NCBI RefSeq assembly: GCF_000272105.2
Contig: NZ_AJZD02000311.1
Location: 1 to 32,871 of the forward strand
DNA length: 32,871 nt
Reading direction: 5' to 3'
Source of the DNA: Vibrio splendidus 12E03
GTDB taxonomy: Bacteria; Pseudomonadota; Gammaproteobacteria; Enterobacterales; Vibrionaceae
Shown piece after piece: positions 1-5,899 of the stretch. Made by a program: the position numbers and the translations under genes. The notes beneath the pieces were generated by a model. That model was not told where the DNA came from and searched no databases. It was given only the letters and a program-made list of their open reading frames with translations. Each line of letters starts with the position of its first letter. Position 1 is the stretch's first letter.

Positions 1-544
1 CCACCGTTTTTGCGAGGTGTGGCAGTTCATTTTCTGCATCTTCGAGCATTAAGGGAACCTGTTTCATCAATGAAGAGCGACCAACAGGAATGATTAATCC
101 GAATTCAGAAAGCAGGGCACGCATGCGATTCATAAGCGCGGTGCGTTCACGAACCCAATGCTCTCTCATTCTATGTACCGATAGGATGGCTTGTTGCTCG
201 GGGGATTTTACGGGTACAAAGCGAGTTGATGGACGCTGAACAGCTTCGCAGATCGCGACTGCATCATTAAGGTCGTTCTTCCCTTTAGTTCGATAAGGAA
301 CCACGTATTTAACGGCCATGATACGGGCGTCATGCCCCAGTTTATTGAGTGTTCTTGCCCAATAATGTGCACCACCACACGCTTCGACGCCTATACGCAT
401 GAGTGGCATATTTGCTATTGTAGTCAGTAGTTTAGAGCGGGTTACTGACTTATGAAGTATGACCTTACCATTTTGGTCTACGGCATGAAGACTGAAGTGG
501 TTTTTAGCTAGGTCGATACCGCAGAAATAAGAATAATCAGACAT
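1..544 (-). CDS. IS110-family transposase, N-terminal part (runs off window)
   Basis: Reading leftwards from the ATG at 542-544 gives 181 uninterrupted codons up to the window edge. The protein begins MSDYSYFCGIDLAKNHFS and carries the IS110-type DEDD catalytic set: Asp11 in CGIDLAKN, Glu54 in IGVEACGG, and Asp91/Asp94 in KNDLNDA. IS110 recombinases excise and insert an element through a circular intermediate. The non-coding sequence ahead of the gene is short, about 70 bases, so any guide RNA would have to lie beyond the 3' end, outside the window; that would fit the IS1111 subgroup. The C-terminal domain with the conserved serine is not visible, so whether the gene is intact cannot be judged. 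It differs clearly in sequence from the second IS110-family transposase at 2502-3458. Confidence 0.92.
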   Translation of the reverse strand, partial: MSDYSYFCGIDLAKNHFSLHAVDQNGKVILHKSVTRSKLLTTIANMPLMRIGVEACGGAHYWARTLNKLGHDARIMAVKYVVPYRTKGKNDLNDAVAICEAVQRPSTRFVPVKSPEQQAILSVHRMREHWVRERTALMNRMRALLSEFGLIIPVGRSSLMKQVPLMLEDAENELPHLAKTV

Positions 545-613
545 GGTGCCTCCGATGCATTTAAGTACCACATAAGTGTGGCAGATCCTCGGTAGGGGGA
601 ATCCATGTCATTC
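1..613 (-). mobile_element. Upstream end of an IS110-family (probably IS1111-type) element
   Basis: The element contains the partial transposase and about 70 bases upstream of its start. The likely boundary is near 613. Next comes GTTATGTGC (614-622), which resembles the 3' core of a Vibrio attC followed by a new cassette. In element orientation the end reads CATAAC, then GAATGAC, then ATGGATTCCCC. The last segment could be a subterminal inverted repeat set back about 7 bases from the junction, as is typical of IS1111-type elements. The other end is outside the window, so neither the repeat nor the exact boundary can be confirmed. Confidence 0.6.
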
Positions 614-634
614 GTTATGTGCTTCAAGGAAAAA

Positions 635-1465
635 ATGAAAACTACAAATATAACAAGAAAAGAATGTAATAGATTAAGGCTGGCAAACGCTGTAAATCAC
701 ATTGACTTTACGTTTGAAGAAGCTCTAGCGGAAGGTGAGAGGGTCATTAAAAAAAAGATTGAATCATTGGAGTTTTTGTTTGAACGATCCAATGAGGAGT
801 ATGATGAATTAGCATATGATTCTGACGGCTATATGGTTGATAGTCCAGAGGTTGAATCAATTTTAGCTGACATTTCAAATTACGAATATGATATCGAAAT
901 GAACAAGGAACAACTTTATTGTTTCTCTGAAATGAAGATTATTCATTTATTTAAAGCTTATGAAGTGACAATGAAGCGCATTGTCAAAACCGCTTATCCT
1001 ACAGCTAATGAACGGGATTTTTTCAACTGGGAAAAACTCATAACTTTTAGCCGAGTGCGTGGTGTTGCTCTCAAAAAGTTAGAGGGCTTTGATGAGGTTA
1101 ATCAACTTCGTGTCGTGAATAACAATATTAAACATTCAGCTGGAGTTAGTTCAGAAGTTATAAGACATGTACCATTCTTTTCAGAAAGTAGATATTTTAC
1201 CCTTGAGAGCTTGAATGAGTTTTATCTAACAGTTCGTGATTGCATATTTCCATTCTTACAGGCTATGGCATTTGAGTTTGATAAGGCTGTTTTTGAACAA
1301 TCTGACGAAAAGTTGGATAAAATCGTGGCTGAATACTCTAAAGTCATGAGTAGCTCTGAACTAAAAATGCTTTCGGAAAAGCTTAGAGTAATGTCTGAGC
1401 AAGATGATAACGTATCTATATTGGATTATCTCAAGGCTGTTGCGATAACAAGAGAACGCACATAA
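635..1465 (+). CDS. Integron cassette protein of unknown function, possible HEPN-like
   Basis: This is an acidic, mostly helical protein of 276 residues with no signal peptide or membrane segment. I chose the ATG at 635, not the in-frame ATG at 605. AAGGA (626-630) lies just before it, and the 605 start would fall inside the neighbouring insertion element. The stop codon (1463-1465) lies within the first bases of the following attC, as is usual for cassette genes. The stretch LRVVNNNIKHSAG resembles the N-x-x-K-H region of HEPN-type or RNA-toxin-like helical proteins, but the usual arginine six residues before the histidine is an asparagine here. I therefore treat the HEPN idea as speculation. 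I do not recognise the family otherwise. The base composition is AT-rich, as is common for cassettes. Confidence 0.8.
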   Translation: MKTTNITRKECNRLRLANAVNHIDFTFEEALAEGERVIKKKIESLEFLFERSNEEYDELAYDSDGYMVDSPEVESILADISNYEYDIEMNKEQLYCFSEMKIIHLFKAYEVTMKRIVKTAYPTANERDFFNWEKLITFSRVRGVALKKLEGFDEVNQLRVVNNNIKHSAGVSSEVIRHVPFFSESRYFTLESLNEFYLTVRDCIFPFLQAMAFEFDKAVFEQSDEKLDKIVAEYSKVMSSSELKMLSEKLRVMSEQDDNVSILDYLKAVAITRERT

Positions 1466-1586
1466 CAAAGCGTTTAAGACAGATTCGCAACGCTCGGCAT
1501 TTTGGGTTTGCTTTGATTTTAGTGTTTACGGCACAATAGTTAAGATCGGTGGTCTGCGTTGCTCACTACTTAACGCGGCGTTAGTT
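1460..1586 (+). repeat. attC site 1 (VCR-like, 127 bp)
   Basis: The site starts with ACATAAC and ends with GTTAGTT. Inner complementary arms such as GATTCGCAACGC and GCGTTGCTC mark the imperfect palindrome that folds into the single-strand hairpin recombined by the integron integrase. It is very similar to attC sites 3 and 4 in this window. Its position right at the stop codon of the preceding gene fixes the cassette direction as left to right. Confidence 0.93.
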
Positions 1587-1765
1587 TGCAAGGGGTAGAA
1601 AAGTATTATGAGTCTAAAAGCTTAGTTCTACGTCCTTACTATTCACCTGTAAGTTCCCAAATACTTATCATCGAAATTCACATCGCACGTAGTCAGTTTT
1701 TTGGTTAATTGGCTACCGTGTTATTCATTTCTTTCGTGTCAGTAAGGTTCTTTTTTCAACGTTCT

Positions 1766-1979
1766 TTAGCGCTGTTTCTTTGGTTCTGAAATATACCCGT
1801 ACGGCTTTGAAATTCGGTACTCGTGGTGGTTAAGTTCAGCGACAGTCTTCTTAGCCAAGTTCGTTTTGCTGTTTGGGTTTAGCTTCTGTAGTTTTCAATT
1901 TTACATTGACGTTTAAAGTCAGTAGTTTTGTAACTAATTCAGCACCTTGGTGCAAAACTTTGGCTTCATCGCGGTGGCA
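1766..1979 (-). pseudogene. Possible reverse-oriented cassette gene with a frameshift
   Basis: Reading leftwards, one frame gives a plausible peptide (EAKVLHQGAELVTKLL... ending KPKQQNEL) that stops at 1851-1853. The next frame continues at once with AKKTVAELNHHEY and ends SEPKKQR before the stop at 1766-1768. Removing one T from the TTGGCTAAG near 1857 would join the two into one open frame. No start codon with a ribosome binding site is obvious, because the frame runs back into attC 2. The joined product has the polar, charged composition of a real small protein, but I do not recognise it. A chance open frame is the main alternative. Confidence 0.3.
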
Positions 1980-2104
1980 AACTAACAAAGTGTTCAAGAC
2001 AGATTCCCAACGCTTGCGGGTTTTGGTATCAAGTTTTAGAGTAGTGATTATGGTATGTTGTCTTGAGTTTAGTGGGCGTTGCTCACTGCTTAACATGTCT
2101 ATGT
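1980..2104 (+). repeat. attC site 2, degenerate 3' core
   Basis: The 5' end AACTAAC and the inner arms (GATTCCCAACGC, GCGTTGCTCAC) match the other VCR-like sites. The 3' end, which should read roughly GGCGTTATGTGC, reads ATGTCTATGTGC, so the GTTA exchanged by the integrase is lost. The preceding stretch and the YqfB-like cassette may therefore be locked together. Confidence 0.8.
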
Positions 2105-2130
2105 GCTTATCAGGAAATAGGTGTAATTCA

Positions 2131-2442
2131 TTGGATAAAATTACTTTTTTCTCGCGAATGGAACGTCAGATATTGGCAGGTCGTAAGGTTGCGACTATTC
2201 GTGATAAATCAGAAAGCCATTACTTTATTGGGCAGATTGTTGATGCTTACACTTACGAAGATAATCGAAAAATCTGTAGCCTAGAAATTCTAGGTAATGA
2301 ACCAGTAGCTTTCGAACAACTTAATCGAATGCATGCTAAAGCTGAGAATTTACCATTTGTTTTTATTCTCAAATGGATCCTTCGCAAAATCTATCCAAAC
2401 GAAAATGGACTGTATTTCATAACTTTTAAAGTATTAAAGTAA
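2131..2442 (+). CDS. yqfB: ASCH-domain protein, predicted N4-acetylcytidine amidohydrolase
   Basis: Starting at TTG 2131 (AGG at 2119-2121 as ribosome binding site), the product is 103 residues, the length I recall for E. coli YqfB, and aligns with it from KITFF onward. The residues known to matter in YqfB are present: Lys19 and Thr22 in GRKVATIRD and Glu72 in HAKAENL. YqfB hydrolyses N4-acetylcytidine to cytidine and acetate, which points to salvage of the modified nucleoside released from RNA; the ASCH fold is a small beta-barrel related to PUA domains. In-frame ATGs exist further upstream (2095, 2101), but they fall in the attC end and would add a tail that the family lacks. The gene is a cassette whose own attC is interrupted by the IS110-family element. 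Identification is by remembered family sequence, and activity is inferred. Confidence 0.85.
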   Translation: MDKITFFSRMERQILAGRKVATIRDKSESHYFIGQIVDAYTYEDNRKICSLEILGNEPVAFEQLNRMHAKAENLPFVFILKWILRKIYPNENGLYFITFKVLK

Positions 2443-2473
2443 ATGGTGAGCTTTCTACTTCACTCAACTACGC

Positions 2474-2483
2474 ACATAACAAG
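2474..2483 (+). repeat. attC site 3, left fragment
   Basis: ACATAACAAG is the 5' end of the YqfB cassette's attC. It was separated from the rest of the site (3661-3786) by the insertion element. CATAACAAG is found at both junctions (2475-2483 and 3661-3669). Confidence 0.85.
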
Positions 2484-2491
2484 AGACTATG

Positions 2492-2515
2492 GCGTCAATA
2501 GTTAATTTTTGACGC
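2492..2515 (-). terminator. Hairpin at the end of the IS110 recombinase gene
   Basis: GCGTCAA (2492-2498) pairs with TTGACGC (2509-2515) around a 10-base loop that contains the recombinase stop codon. No clear T run follows, so it may be a weak terminator or a structural part of the element's end. Confidence 0.4.
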
Positions 2516-3458
2516 TATCTTTATCCCACATTGCGCCGTCTCTTAGCATTGAATTGAGTGTCACAACCATCTTTCTCATGCAGGCAACTATCGCTACTTT
2601 TTTAGGTTTTCCTGCCGCAAGTAATCGTTCATAAGTAGCCTTAAATACAGGGTTGCATTGGATAGCCGACATCATTGCCATGTACATGACTGTTCTAACT
2701 TGAGGCCGACCTCCTTTTATCATCCGTTTGCCTTTGAAGCGTCCGCTCTCTCTTGTTATAGGTGCGACGCCAATGAGAGAAGAGGCTTGCTTGTTAGTGA
2801 TAAAACCGAGTTCGGGTACATTGCTAATTAGGGAGGCGGCTAAGATCTTTCCTACGCCAGGCATGCTTTGAAGGATGGTGTTCTTAGCTTGATATTCAGG
2901 GCAGCTCTCAATCAGCTTTTCTATCTTTGCCTCTACTTTTTCAAGCTGATTTTTTAGAGCTGTTAGAATCGGAGTAATAGTCGATGAGATGTTTTTGGGT
3001 AATATTTGTAGTCGGTTTCTTTCCATGGTTTGTATGGTGAGTAGTTGGTTCCGCCTCGTGACTAAGTCACTCATAAGGCGTATGTTTTCGCTTTTTAGCT
3101 TGGTAAGTTCGGGCTGAACTCGTTCGGCATAATGTGCGATGAGCGCGGCATCTAAACGGTCGTTTTTAGCTCGTTGACCAATGGCTTCAGCAAACCTTTT
3201 AATACGCAGTGGATTGGCAACGACATAAGGCAATTTGGCTTTATCACAGGCGAGTATGAAGGGCATTTCTAATCGACCTGTAGCCTCGATGACGACGCGT
3301 TGAGGTTTGTGTTTCTTAATGATTTTAATGGCATCGCTGATGCCTTTATCGGTGTTTGGTACGGTGAAGTAAATGTCGAGTGGACGGACATAGATGTCTA
3401 ATTGTGACTTACCAGTATCAACGCCAACATTAATGTTTTGAAGTGTGTTTGTATTCAT
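2502..3458 (-). CDS. IS110-family transposase (bridge-RNA-guided recombinase)
   Basis: The 318-residue product has the two IS110 domains. The N-terminal RuvC-like DEDD domain shows Asp14 (VGVDTGKS), Glu58 (VVIEATG) and Asp100/Asp103 (KNDRLDAAL). The C-terminal Transposase_20 domain has a helix-hairpin-helix-like MPGVGKILAASLIS and the block VAPITRESGRFKGKRMIKGG, which includes the conserved serine thought to attack DNA. Full length and all catalytic residues suggest it is active. The gene starts at ATG 3458 and ends almost at the element's right end. Known IS110 enzymes use a bridge RNA to pair target and donor DNA, and a candidate lies directly upstream (3465-3640). Confidence 0.95.
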   Translation of the reverse strand: MNTNTLQNINVGVDTGKSQLDIYVRPLDIYFTVPNTDKGISDAIKIIKKHKPQRVVIEATGRLEMPFILACDKAKLPYVVANPLRIKRFAEAIGQRAKNDRLDAALIAHYAERVQPELTKLKSENIRLMSDLVTRRNQLLTIQTMERNRLQILPKNISSTITPILTALKNQLEKVEAKIEKLIESCPEYQAKNTILQSMPGVGKILAASLISNVPELGFITNKQASSLIGVAPITRESGRFKGKRMIKGGRPQVRTVMYMAMMSAIQCNPVFKATYERLLAAGKPKKVAIVACMRKMVVTLNSMLRDGAMWDKDSVKN

Positions 3459-3464
3459 AATAAG

Positions 3465-3640
3465 CTAACTCTTGCTTGCAAATGCGGGCTCGAGACCCAG
3501 AAGACTATTCGAGTGTGGTGCTTGGAGTTCTATCTGACGTTCGTACTTGTTACCGGTCTCTCAATAGAGGAGCCATCGTTTAATCGAACTACCAGATAGA
3601 AGAACTTTAGTTGCAGCTAAAGTCTGGGTCTCACCTTACC
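3465..3640 (-). ncRNA. Candidate bridge RNA of the IS110-family element
   Basis: Read on the minus strand, this leader folds into nested stems. An outer stem GAGACCCAGA/TCTGGGTCTC (3623-3632 with 3492-3501) encloses a perfect hairpin CTTTAG-CTGCAA-CTAAAG (3605-3622). It also encloses a long arm built from GTTC..TATCTG with CAGATA-GAAC (3593-3605 with 3527-3536), then GTTCG/CGAAC, then a two-sided loop capped by a CTCT/AGAG mini-hairpin. One side of the loop carries TTAAACG (+ strand 3577-3583) and the other TAACAAG (+ strand 3546-3552). In element orientation an attC end reads TTAAACG-CTTGTTA, so the first segment equals the left target and the second is complementary to the right target. That is the arrangement expected of the left and right target guides. 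A segment ATAGTCT near 3502-3508 repeats the sequence at the element's own right end and could be a donor guide. Confidence 0.7.
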
Positions 3641-3660
3641 CGATTGGAGTGCTTATTATC

Positions 3661-3786
3661 CATAACAAGCATTTAAGACGGATTCCCAACGCTCGGCATT
3701 TTTGGTTTGCTTCAGTTTCAGTGTTTACGGCACAATACCTTAGGCTTGGTGGTCTGCGTTGCTCGCCACTTAATGCGGCGTTAGTT
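3661..3786 (+). repeat. attC site 3, right fragment
   Basis: This is the remaining part of the YqfB cassette's attC, from CATAACAAGCATTTAAGACG to GTTAGTT (3780-3786). It is nearly identical to attC 1. The inner palindrome arms are intact, so only the outermost left end is interrupted. Confidence 0.92.
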
Positions 3787-3825
3787 TTTTAGGTTAAATT
3801 AATAAATACGCAGTTGGTTGATAAA

Positions 3826-4596
3826 ATGGAAAATAGAAACGGTTATGTAGGCGTTGTTGGCTCGAAGGTTTATTTCGAAGTTTCGGGTAATCCCAATGGT
3901 GAGCCATTATTGATGCTACATGGTGGACTTGGTTCACTAAATGAGCTAAGCAGCATTTACCAATACGTAGCTACTGATTATCAGTTGATAAGTGTCGATT
4001 TTCGTGGACATGGAAAATCCTTATTAGGTGATCGGCAACTTAGTTACATGCAGTACCAAGAAGACATTCAACATGTACTTAGCTATCTGAACATTGATAA
4101 ATATTCAATTTTTGGCTTTAGTGATGGCGGCATCGTGGGCTATCGGTTAGCTGCACAAGAGCCGGAAAGAGTTTCTTGCTTGGTTACACTCGGTTCACAG
4201 TGGCGACTAGAGGCAAATGACCCATCAATAGAATTGTTAGGTGGTTTAACGCCTGATTTTTGGGCTTCAAGATTTGCCGATGATGTTGCTTTTTATGAAT
4301 CTTCAAACCCTGAACCGAATTTTCCTAAACTGGTAGACGCTGTAAAAGCAGTTTGGCTTGATACAACAGAATCTGGTTATCCGTATGATATGGTGGAAAA
4401 AATCTGCTGTCCAACATTGATCATGAGAGGCGATAATGACTTCCTGTTTTCGTTAGATGAAGCAGTAGCGTTAAAGCTAAAGGTTGCAGGTAGTAGTTTT
4501 GCTAATATTCCACTGACGGCTCATTCAGCCCATCAAGAATCGCCAAAGTTAGTAGGTGAAATTCTAAAACAGTTCATGTTGCAGCACAAAAACTAA
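3826..4596 (+). CDS. Alpha/beta-hydrolase cassette protein
   Basis: The 256-residue product has the full alpha/beta-hydrolase plan. An oxyanion-hole motif LLMLHGGLGS comes first, then a nucleophile elbow GFSDGG with Ser99, an acid (Asp203 or Asp205 in RGDNDF), and His236 in AHSAHQE. There is no signal peptide, so it should be cytosolic. The family covers esterases, lactonases, epoxide hydrolases and others; the substrate cannot be read from the sequence. I start at ATG 3826. A TTG four codons earlier (3814) is possible, and neither start has a good Shine-Dalgarno sequence, so expression may rely on read-through from upstream. The stop codon lies inside the following attC. Cassette origin is certain from the attC sites on both sides. 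Confidence 0.9.
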   Translation: MENRNGYVGVVGSKVYFEVSGNPNGEPLLMLHGGLGSLNELSSIYQYVATDYQLISVDFRGHGKSLLGDRQLSYMQYQEDIQHVLSYLNIDKYSIFGFSDGGIVGYRLAAQEPERVSCLVTLGSQWRLEANDPSIELLGGLTPDFWASRFADDVAFYESSNPEPNFPKLVDAVKAVWLDTTESGYPYDMVEKICCPTLIMRGDNDFLFSLDEAVALKLKVAGSSFANIPLTAHSAHQESPKLVGEILKQFMLQHKN

Positions 4597-4714
4597 CAAA
4601 CTGTTTAAGAGTGATTCGCAACGCGTGGCATTTTTACTATGCGTTGGTTTTAGTGTTTAAGGTGGCATGCGGCGGCATCAGTATTGCGTTGCTCACATTA
4701 ATGCGGCGTTAGTT
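4591..4714 (+). repeat. attC site 4 (VCR-like, 124 bp)
   Basis: The site runs from AACTAAC to GTTAGTT with inner arms GATTCGCAACGC and GCGTTGCTCAC. It ends the hydrolase cassette and begins the toxin-antitoxin cassette. Confidence 0.92.
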
Positions 4715-4727
4715 GCCGTACGCCGCA

Positions 4728-5006
4728 TTAGTCCGTAGGGAATTTCTGTTTCTGGTGAAGAACTCGCATAATGCGAATAATTGAGCCTTCCACCCAATAA
4801 GAAACTATCATCGAAACTTCAGGAATAATAAGCAGTCTTCCTCGAATTCCATCACGTTGTACGCCTATTAATGGGTGCTCAAGTAGGATCTCGACTTTAG
4901 CTTCAATAATGTTGTCGGTTCTTTCTGCGACATCAGGGTTAAAGTCATAAAGGAATTCAAAGATTTTCTCTCGATCATTGAGGGACTCTTCTTCCCACAA
5001 AATCAT
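4728..5006 (-). CDS. RelE/ParE-superfamily toxin
   Basis: This small protein of 92 residues starts MILWEEESLNDREKIFEFL and contains the typical blocks EILLEHPLIGVQRDGIRGRL and IIRIMRVLHQKQKFP, with late basic residues. The fold is that of RelE/ParE toxins, which either cut mRNA in the ribosome or poison gyrase; the sequence does not tell which. Its ATG overlaps the antitoxin stop codon by four bases (ATGA), so the two are translationally coupled. The pair is transcribed against the direction of the array, from its own promoter, as is common for toxin-antitoxin cassettes in Vibrio integrons. Such pairs can stabilise long arrays by killing cells that lose them. Confidence 0.9.
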   Translation of the reverse strand: MILWEEESLNDREKIFEFLYDFNPDVAERTDNIIEAKVEILLEHPLIGVQRDGIRGRLLIIPEVSMIVSYWVEGSIIRIMRVLHQKQKFPTD

Positions 5007-5287
5007 TGTTGACCTCTGCTTCGAATTCTAGCTTTTCGTGCTTCCATACGAGATTTTGCGGATTCATTGTCAACAAAGACGGCTTTTCCAGAGTCATACT
5101 TATCAAAAGCAAGATTAACTTGTTCCGTTAACCAGACATCGTGGGATAATGTTTTTCGTTGTTGTTCTGCCATTTGCTCTGTGAGTTCACGGCAAGCATC
5201 ACTAAGTGTACGACCTTGGCTCTCTGCCATCTGTTGAGCTAGGCGTTTTGTTTCGTCATCAACGCGAAATTGAATTCTGGTGTCCAT
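5003..5287 (-). CDS. RelB/DinJ-type antitoxin
   Basis: The 94-residue product begins with a ribbon-helix-helix segment (MDTRIQFRVDDETKRLAQQM, then GRTLSDACRELTEQM). This is the DNA-binding and dimerisation part of RelB/DinJ-like antitoxins. The C-terminal half is polar and basic and should wrap the toxin. TAGGAG lies 7 bases before the ATG. It precedes the toxin gene, the usual order, and is expected to repress its own promoter together with the toxin. Confidence 0.88.
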   Translation of the reverse strand: MDTRIQFRVDDETKRLAQQMAESQGRTLSDACRELTEQMAEQQRKTLSHDVWLTEQVNLAFDKYDSGKAVFVDNESAKSRMEARKARIRSRGQQ

Positions 5288-5309
5288 GTGAGACTCCTAA
5301 AAATCAGTG

Positions 5310-5317
5310 TGTGCACA
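5310..5317. promoter_or_regulatory. Possible antitoxin operator
   Basis: A palindrome TGTGCACA lies 22 bases ahead of the antitoxin start, inside the short space that must hold the promoter. Ribbon-helix-helix antitoxins bind short palindromes of this kind. This is inference from position only. Confidence 0.35.
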
Positions 5318-5344
5318 GATGTTAGCACTGGCGCTTGAAATGGG

Positions 5345-5411
5345 CAACTAACGTTTAAGATTCAAGCTAACCAAACAGGGCGCCAATTACCGGCGCCCTT
5401 TGTGTTAGTTG
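5345..5411 (+). repeat. Terminal attC-like site (67 bp), hybrid
   Basis: CAACTAAC (5345-5352) and GTTAGTTG (5404-5411) are inverted and have the form of attC ends. The left part, TAACGTTTAAGATTCAAGC, is a shortened version of the VCR left arm. The right part lacks the VCR inner arm and instead holds the GC-rich hairpin at 5378-5398. The site ends inside the DoxX-like pseudogene's stop region. It most likely marks the junction between the last cassette and the fixed chromosome. Confidence 0.6.
5378..5398. terminator. Terminator-like hairpin at the array end
   Basis: GGGCGCC (5378-5384) pairs with GGCGCCC (5392-5398). It is followed by TTTGT on the + strand and TGTTTGG on the minus strand. It lies just past the final stop of the DoxX-like reading frame and could end transcription from either side. 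Confidence 0.6.
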
Positions 5412-5812
5412 GAAACGCTATAAGTGTCGTAGTCGCGAAGTAAGACGATCGCGATTCAGGCTGCGAGCATTGGCCAAGAGGCGAAGAACAGTAGGTTGTT
5501 GAACGGGTCCATGTATTTTCCAAAAGAGGAAAAGGTTGATCCTGCATGCAGGACTAAAATGGCTCCGTAGGTGTACTTTTTCCACATGCCTACAACGAAT
5601 GCGCCCAAAAATCCGAGCTACGCGACACCCAGAGCCATCATCGCATTGTTCGAGATGTCGATGCCGTAAAAGCCAGACAGTACTTTTGTCGCGTGCTCAG
5701 GGACAATAATCTTATCCAAGCCCCAGAACAAGAAGACGATAAAAATGCCGATTCTCAGCAGTAATAGGCTAGTTGCCAGTTTGGTTTGAAGTGTCTTTTC
5801 CATGATATCCAT
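5405..5812 (-). pseudogene. DoxX-like membrane protein, two nonsense codons
   Basis: From ATG 5812 a single frame of 135 codons reads a small four-helix membrane protein of DoxX type. The first part is LLLLRIGIFIVFLFWGLDKI, then GAFVVGMWKKYTYGAILVLH, then NNLLFFASWPMLAA and IAIVLLRDYDTYSVSN. The frame is interrupted by TAG at codon 65 (5618-5620) and TGA at codon 119 (5456-5458), with no frameshift. Both look like point mutations (the TGA may have been TGG). The final stop is at 5405-5407. Only a 64-residue fragment would be made from the start. It is the first fixed chromosomal gene next to the integron, unless it is itself a reverse-oriented cassette. I see no second attC to its right. Confidence 0.75.
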
Positions 5813-5899
5813 TGTGATGCATTCAATGATGCGATGATTTAAATGTTCATCAAAGGAGACCCATAGCCTTCGCGTTTTCTTTCGCAGTTTTTCAGTGGC

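Larger units (their letters stand above)
1587..2130. other. Cassette stretch with no intact gene
   Basis: Between attC 1 and the YqfB-like gene there is no convincing + strand gene. The long + strand frame from 1873 reads straight through attC 2 and is only meaningful from 2131. On the minus strand a protein-like stretch is present but appears frameshifted (see 1766-1979). Non-coding or reverse-oriented cassettes are known in Vibrio arrays. Confidence 0.6.
2475..3660 (-). mobile_element. Complete IS110-family element inserted in attC 3
   Basis: The element is about 1186 bp, bounded by two copies of CATAACAAG, so the exact ends can slide by up to 9 bases. It has no long terminal inverted repeats, which fits the family. 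The recombinase gene occupies 2502-3458. Only about 25 bases lie downstream of it, while about 200 non-coding, highly structured bases lie upstream. This layout is that of the IS110 subgroup, which carries its bridge RNA ahead of the gene, unlike the IS1111 subgroup. Removing the element and one repeat restores an attC of 127 bp, the same length as attC 1. Confidence 0.88.

Noticed and set aside
605..634. ATG at 605 as start of the first cassette gene
   Set aside because: It lies across the insertion element boundary and has no ribosome binding site. The ATG at 635 has AAGGA.
1873..2130. Long N-terminal extension of the YqfB-like gene
   Set aside because: It reads through attC 2. The family length is reached from TTG 2131.
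2484..3669. CATAACAAG pair as a simple target-site duplication
   Set aside because: IS110-family enzymes recombine at a short shared core. The shared bases more likely reflect similarity between target and donor ends.
1460..5411. attC repeats as a CRISPR array
   Set aside because: Units are about 125 bp, imperfectly palindromic and separated by genes, which is the pattern of integron cassettes.
5362..5547. Minus-strand open frame of 61 codons at the array end
   Set aside because: It is out of frame with the DoxX-like reading and resembles no protein.
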